This document shows positions 28,959 to 39,840 of a DNA stretch of 64,000 nucleotides, piece after piece. The notes beneath the pieces were generated by a model. That model did no database searches and was not told where the DNA came from. It was given only the letters and a program-made list of their open reading frames with translations. Position 1 is the stretch's first letter; every line of letters starts with the position of its first letter. The DNA is from Paenibacillus algorifonticola. Its GTDB lineage: Bacteria; Bacillota; Bacilli; Paenibacillales; Paenibacillaceae. A program made the translations under genes and the position numbers. The DNA is taken from assembly GCF_000971975.1 (NCBI RefSeq), contig NZ_LAQO01000043.1, positions 1 to 64,000 of the forward strand. Direction: 5' to 3'.

Positions 28959-29798
28959 ATGACACACCGTATAAAATATGGGCAAGTACTGAGGCATGTG
29001 CCGATTATCGTCATGGGACTGCTGATGATTTATCCCGTTTTATGGCTGATCAGCAGCTCCTTCAAGCCGAACCAGCTTATCTTTTCTGATCCGGGCATCT
29101 GGCCAAGCACATTTACGCTGGAAAATTACGTGAACGGCTGGCGCGGCTTCCAAGGCATCAGCTTCAGCCGTTTTTTCGCCAATTCCTTCGCGATTTCACT
29201 CTTGAGCGTGCTCGGTAATGCCATAACATGCTCGCTTGCTGCGTTTGCTTTTGCCCGATTGACGTTTAAGTTCAGCAAGCTGTGGTTTTCGCTGATGCTC
29301 GTTACGATTATGCTGCCTTATCATGTGACGCTGGTGCCGCAGTACGTTATATTCAATGAGCTGCAGTGGATCAATACGTATTATCCGCTGGTGCTGCCGA
29401 AATGGTTCGCGACGGACTCGTTTTTCATTTTGCTTATGGTCCAGTTTATACGGGGCATTCCGCGCGAGCTCGACGAAAGCGCGACGATTGACGGATGCAG
29501 CCAAAAGCAAATTTATTTTCGTATCATTCTCCCACTGCTTGTTCCAGCGCTGATTACGACGGCAATCTTTACGTTTATATGGACATGGGATGATTTTTTC
29601 AGCCAAATGATTTATTTGAGCGATATTCGGCTGTTCACTGTGCAGCTAGGCATTCGGGCGCTGTTCGATCCATCGGGCTCCTCGGATTGGGGTGCGCTGC
29701 TGGCTATGTCTGCGCTGTCGCTGCTGCCGATTACGGCGGTATTCCTGACATTCCAGCGTTATTTTCTGGAGGGGATTGCAACGACAGGCTTGAAATAG
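28959..29798 (+). CDS. sugar ABC transporter permease (YesQ/LplC/UgpE type)
   Basis: 279 residues, six membrane helices, MalG-like. EAA loop: ELDESATIDGCSQKQIYFRI, followed by ILPLLVPA. It starts 9 nt after the first permease and ends with the conserved FLEGIATTGLK. Together with the preceding permease and the binding protein it forms the YesOPQ-like importer expected to take up unsaturated rhamnogalacturonan oligomers. Confidence 0.94.
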   Translation: MTHRIKYGQVLRHVPIIVMGLLMIYPVLWLISSSFKPNQLIFSDPGIWPSTFTLENYVNGWRGFQGISFSRFFANSFAISLLSVLGNAITCSLAAFAFARLTFKFSKLWFSLMLVTIMLPYHVTLVPQYVIFNELQWINTYYPLVLPKWFATDSFFILLMVQFIRGIPRELDESATIDGCSQKQIYFRIILPLLVPALITTAIFTFIWTWDDFFSQMIYLSDIRLFTVQLGIRALFDPSGSSDWGALLAMSALSLLPITAVFLTFQRYFLEGIATTGLK

Positions 29799-29884
29799 CG
29801 AATGAGGCTATGCAGCATCCGAAAAAATTGCAAGTCAACTGCCGAAATAATGAAAGGCCTGGCGGGCGGGGTTTACAGTAAGAT

Positions 29885-29907
29885 GGCGTTGTAAGCGCAT
29901 TACTTAA
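29885..29907 (+). promoter_or_regulatory. cre-like sequence before the solute-binding protein gene
   Basis: TTGTAAGCGCATTACTT (29889-29905) matches the CcpA consensus WTGNAANCG at its left half but is one base too long on the right. It lies about 35 nt before the start codon. Confidence 0.4.
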
Positions 29908-29937
29908 TCTACATTATCGAAATTGGGGGAGATTGGC

Positions 29938-31290
29938 ATGAAGCGGCGTATCCTATTTTCAATGCTGGCAGCATTAATGGTAATTGTGACGGCTTGCTCG
30001 GGAGGAACGGGAGCAGGAGGTGCAACATCTGGCACTAACGGAGAGGGCAAGACGGATGGCACGGGCAATGGCAGCGGCGGTACAGGACAGGAACAGGTAG
30101 AGCTGCGCATCATGTGGTGGGGCGACCAGGGGAGGGCTGACCGCACGAACCAGGTGCTGGAGCTATTTCAGAAAAAATATCCAAATATTAAGGTGCAGGG
30201 CGAGTTCGCGCCTTCATCCGGCTATTTTGACAAGCTGAATACCCAGCTCGCATCGGGTACGCCAGCGGATGTTTTTTTCCTCGGCGGCAACGTTGTCGAT
30301 TATGCCAATAAAGGGGTTTTGCTGGAGCTTGACCCTTATGTAGGCAGCGAGCTGGATTTGACAGATATGGATGAATCGATGGTGGAGTACGGTACACTGG
30401 GCGGCAAGCTGCTTCATATATCTGCTGGGGCGAATGCGAGAGGCATCCTTATAAATACAAAGCTGTTTGAGCAAGCGGGAATTCCGGTGCCTCAGGACGG
30501 CTGGAGCTGGGATGATTATGCTGGCATCAGCAAGGATATATCGGAGAAGCTGGGTGATGGCGTATATGGAACGTACAATTTTACGGTAGATGGCATGGAT
30601 ATTGGGCTTAAGCAAAATGGAGCGCAGCTTTACAACATGACAGAAGGCAAACCAGGCTTTACAGAAGAGCAGGCGCTGAGCTGGTTTAAATACTGGGAAG
30701 CGACAACGGCGGGGGGCGGCGTCGTAACGCCGGAGCTTGCGGTATCGAATCCGCCGAGCGATCCTAGCAAATCGTTGATCATAACGGGAAAGGTTGCGAT
30801 GAGCCTTATTCCCTCCAACCAATTCGCCGCCTATCAAGGGCTGACGGAGGACCCGCTGACGATGGTGCAGCTGCCGCGAGGTCCGAAAGGAACGGGCGTC
30901 GTATTCGAGTCCAGCCAAGGGCTGTCGGGCTATGCGAAAACGGAGCACCCGAAGGAAGTGGCGATGCTGATCAACTTCTTTATTAATGATCCAGAGGCAG
31001 CCAAGGTGCTCGGCAATGATCGCGGCGTTCCGGTAACGTCCAAAAATAGAGAGGCGCTGCAGGCCGAAGCAAGCGACGCGGACCGCATCGTTTACGACTA
31101 TACGAGCCGCGTTTCGGAAGCGACAAAAACGGAGCCCTTCGCAGTCAGCTACAATCCTCCTGGCTTCGCTGAGTTTTCCAAGCTGGCGGAGACGACGGTA
31201 CAGGAAATCGGTTTCGGCCGCAAAAAGGTGGAGCAGGCGGTTGCCGATTTCTACAACGGCACGCTGCAAATTTTTGCGAAAAATCAATAA
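29938..31290 (+). CDS. extracellular solute-binding lipoprotein of the sugar ABC transporter (YesO-like)
   Basis: 450 residues. Signal peptide with lipobox IVTAC (Cys20), then a Gly/Ser/Thr linker (about 21-50), then a family 1 solute-binding protein: LRIMWWGDQGRADRTNQVLE, FQKKYPNIKVQGEF, LNTQLASGTPADVFFLGGN. It should capture oligosaccharides for the two permeases upstream. ATG 29938 with GGGGGA upstream is preferred to the TTG at 29923. The gene order (permeases first, binding protein last) differs from B. subtilis yesOPQ. Confidence 0.94.
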   Translation: MKRRILFSMLAALMVIVTACSGGTGAGGATSGTNGEGKTDGTGNGSGGTGQEQVELRIMWWGDQGRADRTNQVLELFQKKYPNIKVQGEFAPSSGYFDKLNTQLASGTPADVFFLGGNVVDYANKGVLLELDPYVGSELDLTDMDESMVEYGTLGGKLLHISAGANARGILINTKLFEQAGIPVPQDGWSWDDYAGISKDISEKLGDGVYGTYNFTVDGMDIGLKQNGAQLYNMTEGKPGFTEEQALSWFKYWEATTAGGGVVTPELAVSNPPSDPSKSLIITGKVAMSLIPSNQFAAYQGLTEDPLTMVQLPRGPKGTGVVFESSQGLSGYAKTEHPKEVAMLINFFINDPEAAKVLGNDRGVPVTSKNREALQAEASDADRIVYDYTSRVSEATKTEPFAVSYNPPGFAEFSKLAETTVQEIGFGRKKVEQAVADFYNGTLQIFAKNQ

Positions 31291-31300
31291 GCAATTAAGC

Positions 31301-31348
31301 ATATAAGTGATTAATTTTATAAGTAATTAATCTTATAAGTAATTAACC
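31301..31348. repeat. three tandem 16-bp AT-rich repeats
   Basis: ATATAAGTGATTAATT (31301-31316), TTATAAGTAATTAATC (31317-31332), TTATAAGTAATTAACC (31333-31348), beginning 10 nt after the binding-protein stop codon. Confidence 0.85.
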
Positions 31349-31443
31349 CAATTAGAAAATTATTCTATATGCTATTGAACCGTTTAGCGCATAGGCGAAG
31401 GCCTAGCTAGCCTTCTAAATATGGTTAGTCGAATATGTTGCAT

Positions 31444-31467
31444 GCAGGCTGCCGTCAGGCAGCCTGC
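31444..31467. terminator. strong hairpin between binding protein and glycosidase genes
   Basis: GCAGGCTGCC (31444-31453), loop GTCA, GGCAGCCTGC (31458-31467): a perfect 10-bp stem. No T tract follows, so it may be an mRNA 3'-end or processing structure rather than a true terminator. Confidence 0.55.
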
Positions 31468-31591
31468 TGCTGTCAGGCCAGAGAAGAGCGGAGAAGGGGC
31501 TAAGATGGGCATGTGAGTGTGTTCATTCATGCAATCAAACATGTGAACTGCAAATTGATAAGCGTTAATTAGTGAAAGCGGGGCGAAATTT

Positions 31592-33247
31592 ATGGGTGAA
31601 CAGCTGCTGGAGCGGCTCAGAAGCAAGTCTGTGCAGCATATATTTGGGCAGCAGGGCAAGGCCTCCGATCAACCGTTAATGAGCGAGTGGGAGGCAGGAG
31701 GCGTGAAATTTGCTGCAGCTGAAGGAAGGCTGGAGGGCGTACATGAGGAGGCTATGCGCCGCTTGCTGGATTGCATCGTGCCGACGGGCAGCAATTCGGA
31801 GCCGATTTTGCATGAGGGCGGCGTCTACTTAGGCTGCTGGCTGGAAAGCACAGGTACGATTAACGCGGAGCTGCTGTCCCGGTTTATTCCTTCTGTATCG
31901 GAGACGACTTATCTAGCCTTTGCGGCGCATCAGCGGGAGGATGGCCTATTTCCATACAAAATAACGGGAAATGGTCCGTCTTATCGGCAAATTCAATTGG
32001 TGACGCCGCTCGCCCGCAGCGTTTGGAATCATTATGCGCTGCATGGGCGGGACAAGGCATTTTTGAAAACGATGTATGACGCTATGTCCCGTTATGACGA
32101 CTGGTTGGCGGCTCACCGCAATACGAGAGGGACGGGCTGTGTAGAGGCGTTCAGCACCTTCGATACGGGCCATGATTTGTCGCCCCGCTTCTGGCATGTG
32201 CCAGATACGCCGCATTTGGGGGATGCCGCGCTTTGTCAGCCGGATTCTCCAATTTTGCCATTTTTGGCTCCTGATTTGACGGCTAACGTATACTGCCAGC
32301 GGCAGTATTTGGCTGTAATAGCGAAGGAATTGGGACTTTCCTCCGAACAATGGCAGCGGAAGGCGGAGGCCTCGCTTGCAAGCCTGTTCGAATATTGCTT
32401 TGATGAAGCGGACCATTTCTTCTATGATCGCGACCGCCAGAATGAGCTGGTAAGGGTGCAGTCGGATGTGCTGCTGCGGGTTATGGCCTGCGAGGTGGGC
32501 GACCGCCGTTTTTTTGATACGATGCTAAGGCGCTACCTGCTCAATACGAAAAAGTTTTTTGCCAAATTTCCGTTTACGTCGATGGCGATGGATGATCCGC
32601 GCTTTGATCCGTTTTCCAGCTATAACAGCTGGGGCGGGCCATCCAACTTTCTGAGCATCATTCGCGCTCCCCATGCGTTTGAGAAGCATCAGCGTTATGT
32701 AGAGCTGACGTGGGTCATGTATCCGCTCGTGTCGGCGATGTCTAATATGACGCGGTTTGCACAAGCGCTTAGCCCATGGACCGGGGTGGAGGGCTATACG
32801 GAAACGTATTCGCCGGCGATTTTGAGCGTGCTGGATTATGTGGAGCGGTTATGCGGTATTTTGCCTACGCCGAATGAAACATTATGGTTCACGGGGCTGC
32901 TGCCTTATGCAATGGATCACGGCGAGGAGCCCGCAGGCGGCGGGACGGCTTACAGCAGAAAAGTGGGCGGCTTGTCGTTTGAGCTGCTCAATACGCGTGA
33001 GGAATGCGTCATTTATTTAAATGGGCAGGAGCATATGCGTTTCCCGTTTGGCATTCGCATCGTTACGGATCGGGCAGGCAGGCTGAGCCGCATTATCGGC
33101 ATGAGCGTTAGGACGATTAAAGGAGTTGTCCACTACGACGGAGCGGAGCTCGTTTTGGAAATTAAGGGGAATGAGCAGCTTCGTTATACAGAGGGACGCT
33201 TAGAAAAGGAGCTTGATATTGGAATTGTTTATCCGGCTTATGGGTGA
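31592..33247 (+). CDS. putative (alpha/alpha)6-barrel glycoside hydrolase, MGH1-like, cytoplasmic
   Basis: 551 residues, no signal peptide. Regular helical repeats with glycosidase-like loops: HQREDGLFPYKITGNGPSYR, FSTFDTGHDLSPRFW, YNSWGGPSNFLSIIR and FEKHQRYVELTWVMYPLVSA. The pattern resembles MGH1/GH63-type domains; catalytic acids cannot be assigned by eye. It follows a rhamnogalacturonan importer and precedes the lyase, so a role in cutting imported unsaturated or rhamnosyl/galacturonosyl oligomers is likely; it is not the usual ~340-residue GH105 YesR. Start ATG 31592; upstream AAGCGGGGCGAA is a moderate ribosome site. Confidence 0.75.
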   Translation: MGEQLLERLRSKSVQHIFGQQGKASDQPLMSEWEAGGVKFAAAEGRLEGVHEEAMRRLLDCIVPTGSNSEPILHEGGVYLGCWLESTGTINAELLSRFIPSVSETTYLAFAAHQREDGLFPYKITGNGPSYRQIQLVTPLARSVWNHYALHGRDKAFLKTMYDAMSRYDDWLAAHRNTRGTGCVEAFSTFDTGHDLSPRFWHVPDTPHLGDAALCQPDSPILPFLAPDLTANVYCQRQYLAVIAKELGLSSEQWQRKAEASLASLFEYCFDEADHFFYDRDRQNELVRVQSDVLLRVMACEVGDRRFFDTMLRRYLLNTKKFFAKFPFTSMAMDDPRFDPFSSYNSWGGPSNFLSIIRAPHAFEKHQRYVELTWVMYPLVSAMSNMTRFAQALSPWTGVEGYTETYSPAILSVLDYVERLCGILPTPNETLWFTGLLPYAMDHGEEPAGGGTAYSRKVGGLSFELLNTREECVIYLNGQEHMRFPFGIRIVTDRAGRLSRIIGMSVRTIKGVVHYDGAELVLEIKGNEQLRYTEGRLEKELDIGIVYPAYG

Positions 33248-33322
33248 AGCAAGCGTGCAGGACTTAGTCGGCCCTTACTTAGCCTTATAAGCTATTACAT
33301 AAAGCTCTTATTCATACTGAAG

Positions 33323-33342
33323 GCTGCTGCTTCGGCGGCAGC
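33323..33342. other. UUCG-type hairpin
   Basis: GCTGCTGC (33323-33330), loop TTCG, GCGGCAGC (33335-33342): 8 bp with one G-U pair, in the gap after the glycosidase gene. No T tract. Confidence 0.55.
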
Positions 33343-33351
33343 TCTGCAATG

Positions 33352-33387
33352 AAAACCGGATTTTTAATCAAAAAAGACGGTTTTTTT
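33352..33387 (+). terminator. terminator after the glycosidase gene
   Basis: AAAACCG (33352-33358) pairs with CGGTTTT (33378-33384); an inner TTTTT/AAAAA stem lies between; three more T follow. Confidence 0.7.
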
Positions 33388-33422
33388 GCTATTATTTCAC
33401 AAAAAACAACGTTAGTATCAAA

Positions 33423-33452
33423 TTGAAAGCGTATTCAATAAAAATGTTATAA
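33423..33452 (+). promoter_or_regulatory. cre site 1 overlapping a candidate promoter
   Basis: TTGAAAGCGTATTCAA (33423-33438) fits the CcpA consensus WTGNAANCGNWNNCWW at every fixed position. The same TTGAAA can serve as -35 with TTATAA (33447-33452) as -10, spacer 18. CcpA bound here would block RNA polymerase in the presence of preferred sugars. Confidence 0.7.
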
Positions 33453-33532
33453 CCATTAAATATAGAAGCAGGGAGGGATGAAGGCCTCATTACGAACAGA
33501 CAGCTTAGGATCGTACAGCAGGATGCAGTATT

Positions 33533-33548
33533 TTGTAAACGCTTACTT
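33533..33548 (+). promoter_or_regulatory. cre site 2 in the leader of the lyase gene
   Basis: TTGTAAACGCTTACTT (33533-33548) also fits WTGNAANCGNWNNCWW without mismatch. It lies downstream of the candidate promoter and about 100 nt before the start codon, the position of a transcription roadblock. Confidence 0.7.
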
Positions 33549-33649
33549 TAAATTGAGGCTAAAAAACGGATACGCAGTTAACCCGAAAGTCGAACCTTGG
33601 TGTGAAACGGTCAAACATTTCATTGGAGAAAATGGGGGGATATTTTTAT

Positions 33650-36600
33650 ATGTTAAGAAGTAAAAAAAGGCTGATGTTCCTGCTGCTCGCCGCAGCTGTT
33701 TTATGGACCACTATCCTGCAGGGGCTGCCGCTTGGCGTGCAAACGGCATACGCAAACGAAGCAGAGCAGCTTGTAAAGAAGTTCGACTTCGGTACAGCCT
33801 CAAGTCCTGTTAAGGAAGGCTTTATCGGTGTAAGCGAATCGCAGCTTTATACGGCTGAGGCTGGCTATGGGCTGAGCATCGCACTGGCATCGCGCAACCG
33901 CTCTGGCGGCGATGAGCTGACGAATGATTTTGTCCTCGGAAACTCCTTTTCATTTTATGCGGATTTGCCTAATGGCGAATATGATGTCACGGTTTATTCG
34001 GGCGATTTGCTGACCGGGACAAGCACGACCAAGACGAATGTCGCCTTGGAGGGCGTCTCGGCAGGTACGCTGTCTACGCGCCAGGCTGTCATTCAGGGCA
34101 CTTACCGGACAACGGTAAATGACGGGCAGCTCACAGTCGATATATCGGCGACGACGGGCTACGCCTATTTGAACGGCATCGTCATTGAGCAGGTAGTGAC
34201 TGCTGCGCCTGAGGCGCCGGGCGGACTTGCTGTGACGCGTGTGACGCCGCAGGATGTGACGCTTACGTGGAATCAAGTGGCGGATACGGTTAACTATAGG
34301 CTCTATCGTGCGGAGGGCGGGTCCGCTCCTGTCCTAGCAGGGGAAACAGCAGCGACCTCCTATGTGGATACGGCTGTCGTAGAAGGGGGCAGCTACAGCT
34401 ACTTCGTCGCTGCCGTCAGCGCTGTCGGTCTGGAGTCGTCCTTAAGCGCACCGACCGCGGCGGTAACGATACCGGCGCTTACGGTGCCAGCCGCACCGAG
34501 CCATCTCAGCATCAGCGCCGTACAATCTTCGGCAGTCGTGCTGGCCTGGACGGTTGTCGAGGGAGCGGAAGGCTACAAGGTGCTGCGTTCCGATACGGCA
34601 GCAGGTCCTTTTGTAGAAATTGGCCAAACGACGGTGCCTGCCTATACGGATACTGGCGTGGACACGTCTGTACCGCAATTTTATACCGTGAAAGCTTTTA
34701 ACGTGCGCGGGGAGTCGGAAGCCTCTGCTATTGCAGAGAGCACTGCTTATGTGCCGCCTACTACGCTGCCGGAAGGCGATACTATTCGCTTCGATTTCGG
34801 CTCGGGCGAGCTTGCTGACGGCTATGTCCGTGTGACAGCCGAGACCGCTTATACATCTGCGCTGAAATACGGCTTTACCGACATTTCAAATGTCGGCACA
34901 GGCAACCGTGGAACAGCTGATCCGCTGCGTTCGGATTTTGTCACGCCTACGAATGGAACCTTTAACGTCGATCTGCCTAATGGGGACTATACCATTTCGC
35001 TTATTGCAGGTGATGCGTCAGAAGCATCCGAAATCGCAATCAAGGCCGAGACGATGCAGAAGGTGCAGCTGACCAGCAAGGCAGCGGGCCAATATCTGGA
35101 GATGGACTTCCAATTGGCGCTTGTGGATGGGCAGCTCAATCTTGAATTTACGGGGTCCGCGCCCAAGCTGAACGCACTTGTTATCAAGAAGCAGCAGGAG
35201 CGTCAGGCTGGGGAGCTTCCGACCGTATATATCGCGGGAGATTCTACCGTTCAAACCTATGATCCTTACTGGGAGCCTGAGGCTGGCTGGGGCCAAATGC
35301 TGCCGCGTTTTTTCAGTAATGATGTTATTTTCAAAAATCATGCCATTGGCGGCCGCAGCTCCAAATCCTTTATTGTGGAAGGACGTCTTGATGAAGTATT
35401 ACGGACGATTCACCCGGGCGATTACTTCCTTGTCCAGTTCGGCCATAATGATGCGACTATTAGCGTTCCAGAGCGCTATGCTTCCCCAGCCGACTTCAAA
35501 AACTATTTGAAAACCTACGTTAACGGCGCCAGACAACGCGGTGCGACACCGATTTTGGTAACGCCAATGGGCCGCCGCGATTTCAATGCGGATACGGGTA
35601 TTTTCAATGTGAGCTTCCCTGAATATGTACAGGCGATGAAGGACGTGGCCACCGAGCTGAATGTAGAGCTGGTTGATCTGAGTGCGCTCAGCATTGCCTA
35701 CTACAACTCCATCGGACCTCAGGCTTCTTTGTCGGTGTTCCTCCATGTTGAGCCGGGCATTTATGGCGCGTTCCCGAACGGCTCTGCGGACAATACGCAT
35801 TTCCAAGAATATGGGGCAATTCAAATAGCCCGTCTGCTGGCAGGCGGCATTGAACAGCTTTCGGTACCGCTGGCAGACTTTGCCCGCGAAATTGAACAGC
35901 CTGATGCTGTGCCTGACGCACCAGCTAATCTGGTTGCGGGCAGCGTCAGCAATGCCGGTGCTGTGCTGAAGTGGAGCGCTTCGGACAACACCGATATTTA
36001 TAAAGTTTACCGCAAGCTGGCCTCCGAGCCTGAATCGGCTTACGCCATGATTGGCACGGCAACGGTACCGACCCTTACAATTGGCGGTATGCTGGAGGGC
36101 CAATCTTATACGGTACGGGTAACGGCTGTTAACGGCCGCGGCGAATCGCTGCCTTCCAGCGAAGTGTCCATCACGACCAAATCGGCACAGTACCGTTTCG
36201 ATTTCGGGCCAGTAGGAGCGCCAGTTGCAGCAGGCTATACCGAAATTACGCGCGATGTGCTGTATACGCCTGAGCTTGGCTATGGGCTGACGAACAGCAC
36301 AGGCATGATTGACCGCGATCGCGGTACAGGAACCGACGATCTGCGCCGCGATTTTGTCGCTTATTTTAACGCGAGCTATGAATTTAAGGTCGATTTGCCG
36401 AACGGTTCTTATTCGGTCAAAACGTATACGGGCGACTGGATCGGCTCAACACGAACCAATGTTAATATCGAAGGTGCGGACTACGGCACGATCACTTCCG
36501 GCCGGGCTTCCATTGCGGAGCGGGTATTCAATCAGATTGCGGTGAAAGACGGCCAAATGAACCTCGTATTCAGCGGCCAAACGGCCCATTTGAATGGCTT

Positions 36601-39600
36601 GGAAATTACACCGCTGCTGCTTGCGCCAACGGGCCTTGCCTTAACGGGGCTTGAGCTGGAGAACGAGCCTGTAACGGCAACTCTTGCATGGAACGCTGTG
36701 GAAGGCGCATCGGCCTACCGTGTCTACCGTCAGGCTGCTGTAGCCACTAGTGCAGAGCTTTTGACTGAGACGGCGGCACTTAGCTTTGCTGATACCACAG
36801 CCGATGTCGGTCTGGATTATGTGTATACGGTGACAGCCATTGACCATACGGGGCTTGAGTCGGTTGCTTCCAATGCGCTTGCCGTGTCGATGGTTGATCC
36901 GAATGTGCCGAAGGCGGCCATTCCGGCAAACTTGACGCTTGTGGAAACGAACAAAAACGATCTGACATTTAACTGGGATGCGGTTGGTAATGCGAAAGTG
37001 TTCTATGTTTATCGCGCAGTCAAAGCGGATGGCGACTATACGCTGATTGGAAAATCGGCGGAAGCTGTCTATACCGACACTACGGTGCTGACGACGATTC
37101 CTTATTACTACAAGGTTGCATCGGTGAATGCAGGCGGCATTTCCGATCTGTCACAAAGCCTGGAGACGCCTGCGGTGACGATTTTGTACCGTGATATGGA
37201 AAATTTAGACCGCGCTCCGGTTGCGGTGAAGCAGTCCGAGGGCAATTACATCGGCTGGCGAATGCTGGGCCTTGATCCTTCGTCGATCGCATTCAATGTA
37301 TATCGGGACGGGGTTCAGGTAAATGCGGAGCCGATTACAGGCAGCACAAACCTGCTTGACCCAGCGGGAACGGACAACTCCGTCTACTGGGTAACGACTC
37401 TGCTGAATGGTGTAGAACAGCAGGCGACCGCAGATTTCGGCGTTTGGACACAATCTTATTTGTCCATTCCGCTGCAAAAGCCTGCCGATGATTATACAAA
37501 GGATGGACAGCCGTATACGTACAATACGGGTGATGCTAGTGTCGGCGATCTTGACGGCGACGGCGAGCTGGAAATTGTATTGATGTGGACACCGTCCAAC
37601 AGCAAGGATAATTCGCAAGCCGGCTATACGGGCATCGTCTATTTGGACGCCTACAAAATGGACGGCACACGGCTGTGGCGCATCAATATGGGGCCGAATA
37701 TCCGCTCTGGCGCGCATTATACACAGTTTATGGTTTATGATCTCGACGGAGATGGACGCGCTGAGGTAACGATGAAAACAGCCGATGGAACGATTGACGG
37801 TCTCGGTCGTGTTATTGGAGATCCGAGTGCCGATCATCGCAATAGCAGCGGCTACGTGCTGCTGGGGCAAGAATTTTTGACCGTATTTAATGGTTTGAAC
37901 GGCGGCGCGCTGGATACCGTTGCCTATGATCCGCCGCGCGGTGATGTCAGCGCCTGGGGCGATGCATACGGCAATCGGGTAGACCGTTTCCTTGCGGGCG
38001 TCGCTTATTTGGACGGTGAGCATCCGAGCGTTATTTTCAGCCGTGGTTATTATACAAGAACAGTTCTGGCTGCCTATCATTTCCGTGACGGAAAGCTGAC
38101 GCAGCAATGGAAATTTGATTCGAATACGGAGGGCTATGGATCGTTTGCCGGTCAGGGCAACCACAACTTGTCGATTGGCGATGTGGACAACGATGGCAAG
38201 GACGAAATTACGTTTGGCGCAATGGCGATTGACGATGACGGCAAGCCGCTTTACAATACAGGACTTGGTCATGGCGATGCTTTGCATTTTGGCGATCTGG
38301 ACCCTACGCGTCCGGGGCTTGAAGTGTTTGGTGTACACGAGCATACGGATTCCAAGTACGGTATGGAGATGCGCGATGCAGCGACGGGAGAAATCCTTTG
38401 GGGCGTCTTCACCGGTATAGATACCGGACGAGGACTGTCAGCGGATATTGATCCAAACCATATCGGTGAGGAAATGTGGTCGGCTACAATTACGAATGCG
38501 CAGCATATTCCGATTACGGGACTATACAATGCACGCGGTGAGCTGATTACAACGAATATCCCTTCCTCGACTAACTTCGGCGTATGGTGGGATGGCGATT
38601 TGCTGCGTGAGCTGCAGGATGGCAATCGGATCGACAAGTGGGATTACACGAATGAAACAACGGTCAATCTGCTTACGGCGACTGGCGCTTCCTCGAACAA
38701 TTCAACAAAGGCTAATCCAAGCCTGCAGGCGGATCTGTTCGGCGACTGGCGCGAGGAAGTCATGTGGCGTTCTACGGACAGCTCAGAGCTGCGCATTTAT
38801 ACGACGACCGATGTAACGGAGCACCGCATTAGAACGCTGATGCATGATCCGGTATACCGCCTTGGCATTGCATGGCAAAATGTAGCTTATAATCAGCCGC
38901 CGCACACTAGCTTCTATTTGGGAGCAGGCATGGAGGAGCCGCCGATGCCGCGCATTCAGTATGTGGGTGCGCCGCAGCAGATGACCGAGGCGGACAACTG
39001 GACGGTGGCGGTGACGGCGGAGGACCCTGAATCGGGCATTCGAAGCTTGGAGCTTTCCTTTGATGGCAATCCAGTAGCAAACGGCGAGGTGCTGTCTATG
39101 GCTGGACTTGCCGGAACGCATACATTTACAGCAACAGCGGTCAATGAGGCAGGGCTGCAAGCCACACAAACCGTGGTCATAACCGTGACGGGGGCAGAGA
39201 AAGCGACCGGCATTCCGGGTACGCCTGTTCTTTCCGACAATAACGGGCATGACAACGGTTTGCTGGACGGCAGCTATAAAATTACGATGAACCTGTGGTA
39301 TGGGCAAAATGGAACGGTATATAAGCTGTACGAGAACGGCGAGCTAATTGAGACGAAAATATTGAGCGACAACTCGCCGTCCGCACAGTCAGCTTCTTTC
39401 GACATAACGGGCAAAGCAAACGGTACGTATACGTACACTTGCGAGCTAATCAATTCTTTCGGTACGACAAGCTGCAGCCCTCATACTGTAACGGTTAAGG
39501 ACGCTTTTCCAGGCCAGCCTGTGCTGTCCAATGATAACTGGGATGGGGATGGCAGCTACAAGGTAACGATGAACCTGTGGTGGGGAACGAACGCCACGGA

Positions 39601-39787
39601 ATACCGTTTGTATGAAAATGGAACGCTTATTGATACGCAGACGCTGACGGTGAATACGCCTGGTGCGCAAAGCGCATCTACGACAATAACGGGCCGCACT
39701 GTAGGCACCTATGTTTACCGCGTCGAGCTATCCAATGATAGCGGCATCACGGAAAGCAGCCAGATGGAGGTTAACGTAACCAAATAG
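33650..39787 (+). CDS. secreted fusion of rhamnogalacturonan acetylesterase (SGNH, CE12-like) and PL11 rhamnogalacturonan lyase
   Basis: 2045 residues; signal peptide 1-35 (TAYA). Modules in order: malectin/CBM-like (42-183, KFDFGTAS), two FN3 (185-375), second malectin-like (380-513), SGNH esterase (523-755) with Ser532 in AGDSTV, FGHND and the Asp714/His717 pair in DNTH, FN3, third malectin-like (847-986), two FN3, PL11 lyase (about 1183-1765) with [27 protein letters not shown] and [20 protein letters not shown] calcium loops, an Ig-like domain, then two related C-terminal modules (about 1850-2045). The esterase would remove acetyl groups from rhamnogalacturonan I so the lyase can cleave the backbone, as B. 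subtilis YesT and YesW do separately. ATG 33650 follows GGGGGGA; upstream in-frame ATG 33632 and GTG 33602 are less likely. Confidence 0.95.
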   Translation: MLRSKKRLMFLLLAAAVLWTTILQGLPLGVQTAYANEAEQLVKKFDFGTASSPVKEGFIGVSESQLYTAEAGYGLSIALASRNRSGGDELTNDFVLGNSFSFYADLPNGEYDVTVYSGDLLTGTSTTKTNVALEGVSAGTLSTRQAVIQGTYRTTVNDGQLTVDISATTGYAYLNGIVIEQVVTAAPEAPGGLAVTRVTPQDVTLTWNQVADTVNYRLYRAEGGSAPVLAGETAATSYVDTAVVEGGSYSYFVAAVSAVGLESSLSAPTAAVTIPALTVPAAPSHLSISAVQSSAVVLAWTVVEGAEGYKVLRSDTAAGPFVEIGQTTVPAYTDTGVDTSVPQFYTVKAFNVRGESEASAIAESTAYVPPTTLPEGDTIRFDFGSGELADGYVRVTAETAYTSALKYGFTDISNVGTGNRGTADPLRSDFVTPTNGTFNVDLPNGDYTISLIAGDASEASEIAIKAETMQKVQLTSKAAGQYLEMDFQLALVDGQLNLEFTGSAPKLNALVIKKQQERQAGELPTVYIAGDSTVQTYDPYWEPEAGWGQMLPRFFSNDVIFKNHAIGGRSSKSFIVEGRLDEVLRTIHPGDYFLVQFGHNDATISVPERYASPADFKNYLKTYVNGARQRGATPILVTPMGRRDFNADTGIFNVSFPEYVQAMKDVATELNVELVDLSALSIAYYNSIGPQASLSVFLHVEPGIYGAFPNGSADNTHFQEYGAIQIARLLAGGIEQLSVPLADFAREIEQPDAVPDAPANLVAGSVSNAGAVLKWSASDNTDIYKVYRKLASEPESAYAMIGTATVPTLTIGGMLEGQSYTVRVTAVNGRGESLPSSEVSITTKSAQYRFDFGPVGAPVAAGYTEITRDVLYTPELGYGLTNSTGMIDRDRGTGTDDLRRDFVAYFNASYEFKVDLPNGSYSVKTYTGDWIGSTRTNVNIEGADYGTITSGRASIAERVFNQIAVKDGQMNLVFSGQTAHLNGLEITPLLLAPTGLALTGLELENEPVTATLAWNAVEGASAYRVYRQAAVATSAELLTETAALSFADTTADVGLDYVYTVTAIDHTGLESVASNALAVSMVDPNVPKAAIPANLTLVETNKNDLTFNWDAVGNAKVFYVYRAVKADGDYTLIGKSAEAVYTDTTVLTTIPYYYKVASVNAGGISDLSQSLETPAVTILYRDMENLDRAPVAVKQSEGNYIGWRMLGLDPSSIAFNVYRDGVQVNAEPITGSTNLLDPAGTDNSVYWVTTLLNGVEQQATADFGVWTQSYLSIPLQKPADDYTKDGQPYTYNTGDASVGDLDGDGELEIVLMWTPSNSKDNSQAGYTGIVYLDAYKMDGTRLWRINMGPNIRSGAHYTQFMVYDLDGDGRAEVTMKTADGTIDGLGRVIGDPSADHRNSSGYVLLGQEFLTVFNGLNGGALDTVAYDPPRGDVSAWGDAYGNRVDRFLAGVAYLDGEHPSVIFSRGYYTRTVLAAYHFRDGKLTQQWKFDSNTEGYGSFAGQGNHNLSIGDVDNDGKDEITFGAMAIDDDGKPLYNTGLGHGDALHFGDLDPTRPGLEVFGVHEHTDSKYGMEMRDAATGEILWGVFTGIDTGRGLSADIDPNHIGEEMWSATITNAQHIPITGLYNARGELITTNIPSSTNFGVWWDGDLLRELQDGNRIDKWDYTNETTVNLLTATGASSNNSTKANPSLQADLFGDWREEVMWRSTDSSELRIYTTTDVTEHRIRTLMHDPVYRLGIAWQNVAYNQPPHTSFYLGAGMEEPPMPRIQYVGAPQQMTEADNWTVAVTAEDPESGIRSLELSFDGNPVANGEVLSMAGLAGTHTFTATAVNEAGLQATQTVVITVTGAEKATGIPGTPVLSDNNGHDNGLLDGSYKITMNLWYGQNGTVYKLYENGELIETKILSDNSPSAQSASFDITGKANGTYTYTCELINSFGTTSCSPHTVTVKDAFPGQPVLSNDNWDGDGSYKVTMNLWWGTNATEYRLYENGTLIDTQTLTVNTPGAQSASTTITGRTVGTYVYRVELSNDSGITESSQMEVNVTK

Positions 39788-39800
39788 GAAGAGCAGCAGT

Positions 39801-39840
39801 AGCCTGCCTTGGGCGAATTAATCCGCGCCCGAGGCAGGCT
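39801..39840 (+). terminator. long hairpin after the lyase gene
   Basis: AGCCTGCCTTGGGCG (39801-39815) pairs with CGCCCGAGGCAGGCT (39826-39840) across 15 bp with one T-G pair; 10-nt loop. No T run follows, so termination may be inefficient. Confidence 0.65.

Noticed and set aside
33478-33663. 61-codon frame upstream of the rhamnogalacturonan lyase
   Set aside because: It covers the second cre site and overlaps the lyase start; no family resemblance. A leader peptide cannot be excluded but there is no evidence for one.
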